A stretch of DNA of 64,000 bases, taken from Leptospira fluminis (GTDB lineage Bacteria; Spirochaetota; Leptospiria; Leptospirales; Leptospiraceae). Below are positions 50,009-59,608 of the stretch, piece after piece. The notes below the pieces were generated by a model. That model was given only the letters and a program-made list of their open reading frames with translations, did not search any database and was not told where the DNA came from. Position 1 is the stretch's first letter; each line of letters begins with the position of its first letter. A program made the translations under genes and the position numbers. Location: positions 62,001 to 126,000 of the forward strand of contig NZ_RQEV01000003.1 of the NCBI RefSeq assembly GCF_004771275.1. The letters are read 5' to 3'.

Positions 50009-51636
50009 GACGGATCCCGTAACCTTTCCGCAATATGCGCCCGACGATAGCCGTTCGGACTCAATCCGGTCAATTTTTTGAATTCCAGATTAAAAGCGGA
50101 TTTGGAGCTAAAACCGGATTTAACCCGCACTTCCGTAACCGTCAGCTTTGGGGATAGTCCTAAGAGTTTCTTCGCTTCTTCGATCCGGTAATAATTAAGG
50201 AGAGAAGGAAAACTGGTTTTGAATTCCACGTTAATGATTTCGGAAAGTTGGTGAACGCCTATACCCAATTCCTTCGCTAAGTGTTCTTCCTTGAGGGAAT
50301 TCTTAAGAAAAATCCGCTCTTCCTCTATCAGAGCGCGTATCCGGGAAACCAGCCGGTCCACCTCGAGGGAAGAAACGGTACTCTTTCTACTCGAAGGCTT
50401 GGGCAAATCTTTGGAAAAGAATTCCGTCGAGGACATCCGAAACAGACAACCGCCGATCAGAACGAAATGAAACGGAGCGTATAGAACCGATGCGAATACG
50501 GAAAATTCGTTGTAAGGATAAAAGTCGAAATGGTAAAGCGCTTTGCCGAGATTGAAGACCAAAAAAATAGCCCAGGAAATCCAGTAGACTAGGATGGGAA
50601 TTCGGCTCGAGCCGAACAGAGTCCGATGGGACTTCAAAAAATAATAAATCGCTAAACTAGTGGTCGCCACTAAAATCAGAATTCTGTAATCAAAAACCGG
50701 TTGAGAAAGCGGGATCAAAAGATAAGGAAGCCCCACCAAAGAAGCTCCCAAAAAGGAAATCTTCGGTTCCCGATCGCTATCCCAAATCCTTTCCACAAAA
50801 TTTAAGAAAAGGAAAAACGCCGCATACGTCGTCGCCTGAAAAAGGAAGTACGGAAATCCGAGCAGTCGACCGCTTCCTCCGATAAAGAAGGAAAAAGGTT
50901 TCACTTGTAGGAAATAAAAAGAAGCGAAAGAAAGAAATACCTGTAGAACGAGCACCAGAAATACCGGATTTTTTCTTTTATACCAATAGACCAAGGAAAG
51001 CAGAGTCGCGATCAAAGACCCCGTTAAAATGTAGATTTGGGTCGTAAACCAGAATTCGGCCAAGCGCTGTGTCGCGCTTCTCGTCAGCAATTTGACGGGA
51101 AAATTCGCGTAAGTGATGTCCTCCATGGACGAGAAAAAATAATAAAAAGTCCTGCTCTCTCTCGGCTGCAATCGGATAGAAAAACGCGGGAAGCTAGGAC
51201 GAAAAACGGATTGAAAATCGCTACTTTCCGCTCCGATATATTCCGAATTTTCGTATTTTCCTTCCGCATCCACCGAGCAGAATTCGATCCGTGAAATGTT
51301 CGTGGAAAAGAAAGTCAGCTCCCTTTCCTGAATTTCATCGGATTCGTTTTTTAACGCATATCTGATCCAATTTCCTCGATCCATGCGCCTTACCCGCAAA
51401 GCGTCCGGTATGGGATTCGTATGCCATTCCAGTTTTCGGATCTCGTCCAATCCGGATCGCGAACAACCGACGATGATATGTTTCCGATATCTGTATTCCG
51501 TAAAGGAACTTATGTTCGTGATTTCAGGATCGTCCTGACGGATAGGCACCGTCTCCGCAAAATACGGCAAAGAAAAAAAGAAAAGAAACTGCGGGAGAAG
51601 ACAAAAAGCGCTCCGGTATAATTTCCTGATTGTCAT
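50005..51636 (-). CDS. 7TMR-DISM membrane sensor with AraC-type DNA-binding domain
   Basis: The 543-residue protein has a signal peptide, an extracytoplasmic 7TMR-DISM domain (about 30-185), seven membrane helices (about 190-390), a short coiled linker and an AraC helix-turn-helix pair (about 440-540). It is a one-component regulator that would act from the membrane. The 3' end overlaps the diguanylate cyclase by four bases, tail-to-tail. Ligand and targets are unknown. Confidence 0.88.
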   Translation of the reverse strand: MTIRKLYRSAFCLLPQFLFFFSLPYFAETVPIRQDDPEITNISSFTEYRYRKHIIVGCSRSGLDEIRKLEWHTNPIPDALRVRRMDRGNWIRYALKNESDEIQERELTFFSTNISRIEFCSVDAEGKYENSEYIGAESSDFQSVFRPSFPRFSIRLQPRESRTFYYFFSSMEDITYANFPVKLLTRSATQRLAEFWFTTQIYILTGSLIATLLSLVYWYKRKNPVFLVLVLQVFLSFASFYFLQVKPFSFFIGGSGRLLGFPYFLFQATTYAAFFLFLNFVERIWDSDREPKISFLGASLVGLPYLLIPLSQPVFDYRILILVATTSLAIYYFLKSHRTLFGSSRIPILVYWISWAIFLVFNLGKALYHFDFYPYNEFSVFASVLYAPFHFVLIGGCLFRMSSTEFFSKDLPKPSSRKSTVSSLEVDRLVSRIRALIEEERIFLKNSLKEEHLAKELGIGVHQLSEIINVEFKTSFPSLLNYYRIEEAKKLLGLSPKLTVTEVRVKSGFSSKSAFNLEFKKLTGLSPNGYRRAHIAERLRDPS

Positions 51637-52019
51637 ATTCGATCGGGTCGTTTCTGAAAATTCCCGTACGATCTCTTTCGGGGTTCAAACGTTCGAAAAA
51701 ACCAATATCTTGATATCCAACGCGGGCAAACCGTCAAACAAAAACGCAAGTTTTATCTGCCGTCCACGCTTTATTAACCGTATGAACCTGCGAGAAAATT
51801 CACTTCTCGGATCCGATGCCGCGGAAATCGCATCCAAGGACAGCATCACCACAGACAATTCCGAAAAAAATCGGTCTGGGAGAACAATATGATAACTTAA
51901 TAATATGATACGTCCAACTTTTTAAATGTGGACGACTTTTTAACTAGGTTTGCGGCTAAAAACGGTAACCTTCTTGACATTGCCGGTATCAGATAAAACG
52001 AAGGTACCGAAGGCCCGAC
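51637..52019. other. 383-base intergenic region with a hairpin, no gene
   Basis: This gap lies between the divergent AraC-type gene and a small exported gene. It contains a CGTCCA/TGGACG inverted repeat at 51911-51934 followed by ACTTTTTAA repeats, and TTGACA at 51974-51979, which may be the promoter of the plus-strand operon. I see no gene. Confidence 0.6.
51911..51934. repeat. Inverted repeat CGTCCA-N12-TGGACG with flanking ACTTTTTAA
   Basis: The stem is six bases and the loop is 12. ACTTTTTAA occurs inside the loop and again immediately after the stem, so it may be a terminator-like or regulatory hairpin. There is no gene ending just upstream on the plus strand. Confidence 0.35.
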
Positions 52020-52352
52020 ATGTATTCGGAAAAAAACAAAGGCAGAGTTTCCATAGCGATCCCGATCGTTCTATGCCTTGTCATGTCCTTCAATTCCGCT
52101 CTATCCAAACCCTTTATCCAAAAAGAAAAGTTTAGAGCCGAAATAGAAAGTGAAGATGCCGTAGAGGTAAGGGAAGATCACCACGAAGACGATTTTTCCT
52201 CCCTTCCCATCTCCTTCTTTGCCCCCTCCGAATTCGTCAACCTTCCTATCATTCTCTCAGCCCGTTCCTACATCGCAGGCGGCGGTCCTCACAAGGCATA
52301 CATTTTCCTTCTTGCTCCGTCTTTGCTCAACATCCCTCCTCCCCTAACCTAA
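52020..52352 (+). CDS. Small exported acidic/histidine-containing protein before RND pump 2
   Basis: The 110-residue protein has a signal peptide (IAIPIVLCLVMSFNSALS) and a charged segment with REDHHEDDF, then a hydrophobic C-terminal half. AAGG is placed upstream of the ATG. It lies 142 bases before the second RND gene on the same strand, where small metal-binding-type proteins often sit in metal-efflux operons. No family recognised; the role is inferred only from position. Confidence 0.6.
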   Translation: MYSEKNKGRVSIAIPIVLCLVMSFNSALSKPFIQKEKFRAEIESEDAVEVREDHHEDDFSSLPISFFAPSEFVNLPIILSARSYIAGGGPHKAYIFLLAPSLLNIPPPLT

Positions 52353-52494
52353 GCAAATCGCCTATTTCGCCATTTCCGATGAATCACGGAAATATCATAT
52401 TCTAAAAAGGAATACTATTTTGATCTCGGACGGAACGATTCCGGTAAATTACAGAGAGATCAGGAAAATTCAAAACGAAGGTACGAGGTACCCA

Positions 52495-55400
52495 ATGAGT
52501 CAAAAGAATAAGAATATTCAAACCCCTTCCGGCACGGACCTTCCGCCGACTTCCTACGTCGCAGCGGTAAAACAGGTCACTCAGGCCGGGATCGCCGCGT
52601 TTTCGGTCAAAAATCCTCACTTGATGATCGCAGGCTGTATCGTGGTTTTAGTTTTGGGAGTGCTGGCGTTGTTTCAAATGCCTCGGGACCTTCTTCCCCC
52701 TTCCAAACAACCTGCGGTCCAGATCCTGGACGTTTATTGGGGAATGCCTACCTCGAGCACGGAAACCATCCTCACCTGGAAGTTCGAACGTTATACTGGG
52801 CAAGCGCCGGGTTTGATCCACCAGGAATCCAAATCCTATCCGGGAGTAAGCGTGGTGAACAACTTCTTTGACGAAGATTCCACGTCCCGACCCGAAGCCA
52901 TGGGTGCAACGGTCGGTTATATCATGTCGGTTCTGCGAAGGCTTCCTCCGGGAGCGATGCCTCCGATAGTACTTCCCTTCGACCCGATGGGTTCCACTCC
53001 AGTCTGTCTCGTGGCGGTGAGCGGCGATTTCAAGGTCAACGAATTGTACGACTTAGGACAGTACGACGTACGACGAGCCTTGCAGGGAAGCCCGGGGACC
53101 ATCGCACCGACGGTCATGGGCGGAGCGGAAAAGCAGATCATTATCGAGCTGGATCCGCTCAAGCTGAAGAGATTCGATATGTCCGCCGCGGAAGCGATGG
53201 AGAAAATCGGAAGGTTGAACACCTTCATTCCGGCAGGAGACGTTAAGATCGGAGATTTCGATTATCCGATTTATACCAACGGGGTCGCGGACACGGTCAA
53301 GGCTTTCGACGACTTTCCTCTGCGCAGCCGCGAAGGCGTTTCCGTATTCGTACGCGATGTCGGTGCTGCCCGAGAAGCGAGTATCGTTCAGACGGAGATG
53401 GTCACTCTGAACGGTAAGGAAATCGTTTATGTTCCCGTTCTGAGGCAACAGGGCGCCAACACATTGGCCGTCGTAGACGCCGCCAGAGAAGCGATGAAAG
53501 CTTTGGAAAAAGAGGTCAAAGGCTTAAAGCTGAATATAGTCGCGGACACGACCGTCTTTATCCGCAAGGCCGTGGAGACGGTGGGGGAAGAAGCCATGTT
53601 CGGCGGCGGTTTGGCCGCGTTGATGGTGTTTCTCTTTCTCGGAAACCCGAGAGCGACCTTTGCCACCCTTCTTTCTCTTCCCTTTTCTACCCTATTCGTC
53701 CTCATGGGCCTGAAAGCCACGGGCTCTACGATCAATATCATGACTCTAGGCGGGATGGCGCTATCGATCGGCCTACTTGTGGATAATTCCATCGTCGCGA
53801 TCGAAAACATTATGCGACATCTGTCGGAGGACAAGGATCCGAACCGAGTAAGAGTCGTCGTACGCGCCGCCCAAGAAGTAACGCCTCCTATCATCGCGGT
53901 TACTCTTTGTAACGTAGTCGTACTATTCCCCATTCTTCTTACTAAAGGCGTGGTTAACGTGCTGTTCGGGGCCATCGCTAAGACGGTAATCCTGGCTATC
54001 ACAGGTTCCTTGTTATCCGAAACCGCGATCATTCCTCTTTTTGCAAGTAGATTCCTTACGGGAGAACCTCCAAAACTTCCGAGATTTTTTCAGGCGATCC
54101 AAAACATGATTTCGGCTTTGACCGAAATCTACGGAACCGCTTTGGAAAAAGTCATGACCAAAACCAAAGCTGTGGTCGTCGGAATCCTGATACTCTTCGC
54201 GATCGGCGGACTCTGCCTTCCGTTTATAGGAACGGAATTGTTCCCCAGAGCGGACGCTGGAAGTTTCGTTCTTCACATGAGATTTCCTTCCGGGCTCAGG
54301 ATCGAGCAGACCAGCGAGCAAGCGAAGTTGGTGGAAGGAAAGTTGAAGGAATGGATCAGGGGAGATCTGGAAATGGTACTCGCCGATTCCGGCCTCTACC
54401 AAGGATTTCCCGCGGCCTTCTCTCAGAACGGCGGAACCCAGGACGTTTCCATGGTAGTGGAGCTGAAGGAACACCGCAAGAAAACCTCTCAGGAATATGC
54501 CAGAATCATCCGTGAAAAATTTCCTAAGGAATTTCCCGGCGTCGAAATCGGAATCGAGTTGGGGGGATTACTTTCCTCTTCGCTTAACGGAGGCGCTCAA
54601 GCCCCGATCAACGTGCAGGTCCGCGGTTCTAACGCCTTAAAAGCTCACGATGTGGCGCTGAACCTTCTGCCGGAAATCAAAAAGATCAAAGGAGCCACGG
54701 ACGTCCGTATCCTGGAAAGTTTCGATACCCCGGCCATCGAAGTAAACATCAACCGCAAGAAGGCGGATTCGCAAGGAGTCTACACTGACGAGATCGTCCA
54801 GAATATCGTAAGCGCTTTGGCGGGAAGCATCGTATACAAACCTACGATATGGGTGGATCCGAAAAGCGGAATCGACTATGCGTTGGGAGTTCGCTTTCCG
54901 GAAGAGAAATTCCAAACCATGAAGGATTTCGAGAATATTCCCGTTACGGGAAAATTCCAGGAAAGAGCGATTCCTCTCAACCAACTTTCCGACATCGAGC
55001 AGACCAAGGGTCCGACTATATTAAGCCGCGTTAATATGAAACGGACCGTCAACATCATGTTGGATTCCCAGGACAGGGACGTGGGAAGCGTGTCCGGCGA
55101 TATCGAGAACGTCATCAAAAAATTCAAGGTTCCGGAAGGATACAAGGTCGTTATCACCGGAGAAATAGAAAAGATGAAGGACGCACTGGGTCAATTGGGA
55201 GGAGGATTCTTTCTCTCCGCCTTTTTGGTCTACATGATTCTGGTAGTGCAATTCCGTTCCTTTATGCTTCCCGGAATCATGATGATGACCGTGCCTCTGG
55301 GCATGGTGGGCATCGCGCTGATGTTCGCATTGACCGGAACCTATTACAGCCTTCAAGCGGGTATCGGAACCATCTTTCTGATCGGGATCGCGGTTTCCAA

Positions 55401-55695
55401 CGGAGTGCTTCTCATAGAGTTCATTCTACACATGTTGGAGCACGAAAAAATGGAACTCGATAGAGGGATCATCGAGGGAGCCAAGGCAAGATTGAGACCG
55501 ATCCTGATGACTTCTTTCGCCTCCATGCTCGGACTGACTCCGATGGCGATCGGATTCGGAAAGGGATCGGAAGCGAATATCCCTTTGGGAAGAGCGGTGA
55601 TAGGCGGTCAATTTCTAGCCACGTTGCTGACCTTGTTCGTATTACCAACCGTATTCAGATATCTCTACCGCAAGTTCTATCTAAAGGAGAATTGA
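52495..55695 (+). CDS. RND family efflux transporter, second system
   Basis: The 1066-residue inner membrane pump has the RND duplication, with TM4 GLLVDNSIVAIEN bearing the conserved Asp, and a second-half TM10 with GIAVSNGVLLIEF. Its sequence is not the CusA/CzcA metal type by its TM4 signature. Met26 of the longer frame (ATG 52495, after GAGG at seven bases) was chosen. The channel gene follows after an apparent start codon overlap. As at the first RND locus, no membrane fusion protein gene is adjacent. Confidence 0.9.
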   Translation: MSQKNKNIQTPSGTDLPPTSYVAAVKQVTQAGIAAFSVKNPHLMIAGCIVVLVLGVLALFQMPRDLLPPSKQPAVQILDVYWGMPTSSTETILTWKFERYTGQAPGLIHQESKSYPGVSVVNNFFDEDSTSRPEAMGATVGYIMSVLRRLPPGAMPPIVLPFDPMGSTPVCLVAVSGDFKVNELYDLGQYDVRRALQGSPGTIAPTVMGGAEKQIIIELDPLKLKRFDMSAAEAMEKIGRLNTFIPAGDVKIGDFDYPIYTNGVADTVKAFDDFPLRSREGVSVFVRDVGAAREASIVQTEMVTLNGKEIVYVPVLRQQGANTLAVVDAAREAMKALEKEVKGLKLNIVADTTVFIRKAVETVGEEAMFGGGLAALMVFLFLGNPRATFATLLSLPFSTLFVLMGLKATGSTINIMTLGGMALSIGLLVDNSIVAIENIMRHLSEDKDPNRVRVVVRAAQEVTPPIIAVTLCNVVVLFPILLTKGVVNVLFGAIAKTVILAITGSLLSETAIIPLFASRFLTGEPPKLPRFFQAIQNMISALTEIYGTALEKVMTKTKAVVVGILILFAIGGLCLPFIGTELFPRADAGSFVLHMRFPSGLRIEQTSEQAKLVEGKLKEWIRGDLEMVLADSGLYQGFPAAFSQNGGTQDVSMVVELKEHRKKTSQEYARIIREKFPKEFPGVEIGIELGGLLSSSLNGGAQAPINVQVRGSNALKAHDVALNLLPEIKKIKGATDVRILESFDTPAIEVNINRKKADSQGVYTDEIVQNIVSALAGSIVYKPTIWVDPKSGIDYALGVRFPEEKFQTMKDFENIPVTGKFQERAIPLNQLSDIEQTKGPTILSRVNMKRTVNIMLDSQDRDVGSVSGDIENVIKKFKVPEGYKVVITGEIEKMKDALGQLGGGFFLSAFLVYMILVVQFRSFMLPGIMMMTVPLGMVGIALMFALTGTYYSLQAGIGTIFLIGIAVSNGVLLIEFILHMLEHEKMELDRGIIEGAKARLRPILMTSFASMLGLTPMAIGFGKGSEANIPLGRAVIGGQFLATLLTLFVLPTVFRYLYRKFYLKEN

Positions 55696-55724
55696 TTCCG
55701 ATAAAATTTTTCGGGAGTAATAAA

Positions 55725-57065
55725 ATGAAACGCAGACTCGGATCTACAATTAAGATTTTTATAATACTTTCGCTCGTTGGCTCCACCACCCTCTATTCGG
55801 ATTCGGAAACGATCCTTACCGTGGAAGACTTCATGCTCAAGGCGGAAAAAACGAGCCCGGACGTGGCCGCAAAAATTTTCCTGGCAAAGCAGGCCGAAGA
55901 AGGGATAGGAGTGGCAAAGGCCGCCTACATGCCTACGGCTTACGCGTCCGGAATGATCACCTCCGGGCTACCGGGTTCGTTCGGCGAGCCGGGCGTCATG
56001 GTTCCTCGAGGCGTGATGGTCTCCCCCTTTCACGCCGGACCTTCCGCAGGTATTTGGGGACAATACACTCTTTACGATTGGGGCAGAAGGTCCAACGATC
56101 TGAAGTACGCCGAAAGCCAAGCGAAAGGAAAAAGGGAAGAGATCAGGCTTACCCGACTCGAGGTCTTGGACACCTCCATCAGAAGTTATTACTCCTGCTC
56201 CCGAAATCGGAGCATGATGGAGCTTTGGTCCGGATTGACGGACGATCTGGATATGATCCGGAGAGAGGCTCTCAGATTCGTACGTAACGGACAAAAGTCC
56301 ATCGTGGACAAATACCTAGTCGAGGCTCAGGTGGAACAGATCAAAACCCAGACGGACGACTACGAACTCAGATTGAAAAAAGGAAGAGAGGAACTAGGTC
56401 TCTTGATCCAGGAGGATTGGACCTCCATCTCCTGTCCGTCCATCACTTCCATCCATTTGGGAAAATTATCGGAGACCGAAGAATCGTCCGGATCGAACCG
56501 GATGGAACCTTCCCTAGGAATCGGTGACCAGTACGATTCGTCGCCGATCGTAAGCCGCGTTAAAATGGAAGTCATAGCCGCAGAAGCCAAACTGGATCGC
56601 TCCAAGGCGGACTTTATGCCCGAATTGAAATCGTCCTACTCCGTAGGTACTTTCAAGGAAGCCAGGTTGGTTCCCTATTCGAATTATTCCGCCAACCTTT
56701 CCTTCGTGGTTCCGGTTTTCGAAGGACTCAAAACGGTTCGGGAAGTGAAGGCAGCCGAACACGAACTTTCCGCTAAGCGAAAGGAATTGGAGGCCGCTCG
56801 TAAGAAGGTAGCGGAGCTGAACGTGGGGCTGAGCAAGACGATCGATTCCGCGATATTAAGAATCAAGCATCTTAGGAACGAAGTGGAACTGGCCAAGACC
56901 GGCTATGAAGTGGCGAGAAGCCGTTATGCGAATTACCAGGGAAACCTCTTGGATTTTAGGGAGGCGTTCCGAAACCTTCTACGGACCCAAGGGGAACTCA
57001 TAGACGCCTATACCGAATATCTCACTTACACCAAGGTTCGAGATCTGGTAAACGGAAAAATATAA
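55725..57065 (+). CDS. Outer membrane efflux protein (TolC family), second system
   Basis: The 446-residue protein has a signal peptide (KIFIILSLVGSTTLYS) and two outer membrane efflux domain repeats with long amphipathic helices, including the C-terminal coiled-coil (about 340-400). It should be the exit duct for RND pump 2. ATG 55725 with GGGAG upstream was preferred to the earlier in-frame start at 55692. It is co-transcribed with the pump. Confidence 0.87.
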   Translation: MKRRLGSTIKIFIILSLVGSTTLYSDSETILTVEDFMLKAEKTSPDVAAKIFLAKQAEEGIGVAKAAYMPTAYASGMITSGLPGSFGEPGVMVPRGVMVSPFHAGPSAGIWGQYTLYDWGRRSNDLKYAESQAKGKREEIRLTRLEVLDTSIRSYYSCSRNRSMMELWSGLTDDLDMIRREALRFVRNGQKSIVDKYLVEAQVEQIKTQTDDYELRLKKGREELGLLIQEDWTSISCPSITSIHLGKLSETEESSGSNRMEPSLGIGDQYDSSPIVSRVKMEVIAAEAKLDRSKADFMPELKSSYSVGTFKEARLVPYSNYSANLSFVVPVFEGLKTVREVKAAEHELSAKRKELEAARKKVAELNVGLSKTIDSAILRIKHLRNEVELAKTGYEVARSRYANYQGNLLDFREAFRNLLRTQGELIDAYTEYLTYTKVRDLVNGKI

Positions 57066-57075
57066 GGATATATTC

Positions 57076-57489
57076 ATGTATCATATTCGTATAAACTCAA
57101 CCTTATTCATTCTTATTATTCTCGCCTCGGCATCGAGCGGATGCATGAAAGGAGATACTCATTATACCAGCCAAAAGGACGCAAAAAAACTTCTATTCGA
57201 AACAGGAATGTTGAAATGCCTCGCATCGGGGGGACAACCAAGCAATTACGGAAACGTATCCTCTCTTGTCTCCGAAGTGATTTCCCAAAACCCCACGTTG
57301 GCCCCGTCCGACGAAGGAGATCAGTATTTCAAGACTAGCGCCTTGCACGATTGCGAGGGCGCTATCTTAGGCGCGTCCATTACGAACTGCGACTTCCAGG
57401 AGTTCATGGCGGCCGATTATTTTTCGGGGCATAGGATCTGCCACCTTACTCCCAGCAGGGAATTCCGTTTGGATAAAATGAATCATTGA
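57076..57489 (+). CDS. Small lipoprotein downstream of the second pump
   Basis: The 137-residue protein has a lipobox ASSGC (Cys23) and a polar body with four further cysteines that could form disulphides. It begins ten bases after the channel gene, so it is probably the last gene of the pump operon. No known family. A hairpin follows the stop. Confidence 0.7.
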   Translation: MYHIRINSTLFILIILASASSGCMKGDTHYTSQKDAKKLLFETGMLKCLASGGQPSNYGNVSSLVSEVISQNPTLAPSDEGDQYFKTSALHDCEGAILGASITNCDFQEFMAADYFSGHRICHLTPSREFRLDKMNH

Positions 57490-57490
57490 T

Positions 57491-57507
57491 TCGAAGCTCC
57501 GCTTCGA
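57491..57507. terminator. Hairpin after the pump operon (weak)
   Basis: TCGAAGC pairs with GCTTCGA around TCC, directly after the stop codon. No T-run follows, so termination would be inefficient or factor-dependent. Confidence 0.4.
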
Positions 57508-57601
57508 GAGCGGTGGGTGGATCCGATCCGAAAAGCTAAGACAAGAAACGGGTTGCGGAATCGCTCCGGCGGAAGATCTTTGTGTCCTCTCGGAGGATCA
57601 T

Positions 57602-58327
57602 ATGTCTTCCCCTTTTCTGGGCGAATTTTTAGGAACGTTTGTTTTGATTCTATTAGGCAACGGAGTCGTCGCCGGAGCTCTTTTGGAGCATTCCAAAGCG
57701 AAAGACAGCGGATGGATCGTAATTACGGCAGGTTGGGCATTTGCCGTTTTGATCGGCATCCTGACGGCGAATGCGTTCGGAAGCCCAGACGCGCATTTAA
57801 ACCCGGCGGTCACGCTCGCATTTTCGATCCAATCCGGCGATTTTTCCAAACTCGCCCCCTACACGACTGCCCAGATACTCGGAGCTTTTCTCGGTTCCGT
57901 CTTTGTGACTCTACACTACCTTCCCCACTGGAAAGAAACGAAGGATCCGCTGAGAATTTTAGCGATTTTTTCCACGGAGCCTGCGATCCGGCATAAGTTC
58001 TCCAACTTCTTCAGCGAATTCCTCGGAACCTTCGTTTTAATCTTAGGAGTGTATGCGATCTTTTCTCCTCAAATCAAGGGTCTGACTTCCCACCTCGGCG
58101 CATTTTTGGTCGGGCTATTGGTTTGGAGTATAGGACTTTCCATGGGAGGAACCACCGGATACGCCATTAACCCCGCGCGCGATTTCGGACCTAGACTAGC
58201 GCATTTCCTGCTGCCGATTCCTGGAAAAGGATCTTCCCGCTGGGAATACGCTTGGATTCCGATCTTAGCTCCGTTTTGCGGAGCCGCTCTTGCCGGAATA
58301 CTTTTAAGGACGTATGCATCCCAATGA
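57602..58327 (+). CDS. glpF: Aquaglyceroporin (glycerol facilitator family)
   Basis: The 241-residue channel has both NPA boxes: HLNPAVT (67-69) and AINPARDFGPR (190-192), the latter with the Asp after Arg that marks glycerol facilitators. It conducts glycerol or other small neutral solutes across the inner membrane. Its stop overlaps the start of the MFS gene by ATGA, so the two are translated as a pair. Confidence 0.9.
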   Translation: MSSPFLGEFLGTFVLILLGNGVVAGALLEHSKAKDSGWIVITAGWAFAVLIGILTANAFGSPDAHLNPAVTLAFSIQSGDFSKLAPYTTAQILGAFLGSVFVTLHYLPHWKETKDPLRILAIFSTEPAIRHKFSNFFSEFLGTFVLILGVYAIFSPQIKGLTSHLGAFLVGLLVWSIGLSMGGTTGYAINPARDFGPRLAHFLLPIPGKGSSRWEYAWIPILAPFCGAALAGILLRTYASQ

Positions 58328-59589
58328 CAGTAGCTCCTAAGAACGCCCTAAGATTCGTATTGATCACCCTCTTGATCGACTTTACCGGTTTCGGGATCAT
58401 CGTGCCCGTCATTCCGCAACTCATCGAACAACTGATAGGCGGAGATCTGAGTCAGGCTTCCTTGTACGGAGGATGGCTGACTTTCGCCTACGCATTCACC
58501 CAATTCATTTTCGCTCCGATTCTGGGCGGATTGAGTGATCGTTTCGGACGTAGACCGGTTCTGCTTTCCTCCCTGTTCGGATTGGGTGTAGATTACGTTT
58601 TTCTTGCGTTTGCCCCGAACATTTGGTGGTTATTTTTAGGAAGAATCGTTTCCGGACTGACCGGCGCGAGCTACAGCGCTGCCGGCGCATACATCGCGGA
58701 TATCAGTCCGCCGGAAAAAAGATCCCAAAACTTCGGACTAATCGGAGCCGCGTTCGGAGTAGGATTCATCGTCGGTCCCGTGATCGGAGGGATCTTCAGC
58801 CAATTCGGACCGAGAGCGCCCTTTATGGTCGCCGCAGGACTTTCCTTTATCAATTGGATCTACGGCTATTTGGTACTTCCGGAATCCTTGGCCGAATCGA
58901 ATCGTAGAAAATTCGAATGGAAACGAGCGAATCCGGTAGGTTCTTTGGTCCAATTGAATCGACTTCCGGGGGCCAATTCCGGACTTCTTCTTTCGGTAGC
59001 TCTTCTGTTCATCGCGAACCATTCCTGCGAATCGACTTGGACGTATTATACGATGCAAAAATTCGCATGGGATGCGGAGCAGGTGGGATATTCCCTGGGA
59101 GTAGTAGGGATCACGATCGCTTTCGTTCAGGGCTTCCTACTCAGGATCGTCATACCGAAGTTCGGTCAAAAAAACACGACGTATCTGGGAATTTCCGCGG
59201 TGATCGTGGTTAGCGTCCTATTCGCAATCGCTTCGGAAGGCTGGATGATGTACGTTCTGCTCATTCCGTTTTCCATAGCTTTTTTGGCGACCCCTGCCAT
59301 ACAAGGATACGTTTCTAACCACGTTCCGGCAAACGAACAAGGGGAGTTGCAGGGAATGATGGGAAGCATTATGGGAATAACGTCCATCATCGGCCCGGTA
59401 TTGATGACGAACCTATTCTCTTATTTCACAAGAACGGGAGCATCCCCGTATTTTCCGGGCGCTCCCTTTATCACGAGTTCTCTTCTCGCATTTTTCAGCG
59501 GGATCATCTGCATCGTTTGTTTCCGCGAGGAAACGAAACGGATGTCTTCGAAAGAGACGATTTCGGATGGAAATCCTGCGGAGAGTTAG
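58324..59589 (+). CDS. TetA-like MFS transporter
   Basis: The 421-residue protein is a 12-helix MFS carrier of the tetracycline-efflux subgroup: LSDRFGRRPVLL after TM2, GRIVSGLTGAS in TM4 and PPEKRSQNFGL before TM5. It may export drugs or metabolites in exchange for protons. It is coupled to the glycerol facilitator by an ATGA overlap. Co-encoding with a GlpF-type channel is unusual and may point to a small solute or arsenite-like substrate. Confidence 0.85.
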   Translation: MTVAPKNALRFVLITLLIDFTGFGIIVPVIPQLIEQLIGGDLSQASLYGGWLTFAYAFTQFIFAPILGGLSDRFGRRPVLLSSLFGLGVDYVFLAFAPNIWWLFLGRIVSGLTGASYSAAGAYIADISPPEKRSQNFGLIGAAFGVGFIVGPVIGGIFSQFGPRAPFMVAAGLSFINWIYGYLVLPESLAESNRRKFEWKRANPVGSLVQLNRLPGANSGLLLSVALLFIANHSCESTWTYYTMQKFAWDAEQVGYSLGVVGITIAFVQGFLLRIVIPKFGQKNTTYLGISAVIVVSVLFAIASEGWMMYVLLIPFSIAFLATPAIQGYVSNHVPANEQGELQGMMGSIMGITSIIGPVLMTNLFSYFTRTGASPYFPGAPFITSSLLAFFSGIICIVCFREETKRMSSKETISDGNPAES

Positions 59590-59608
59590 AACTCCGGAAA
59601 TGCGGATT

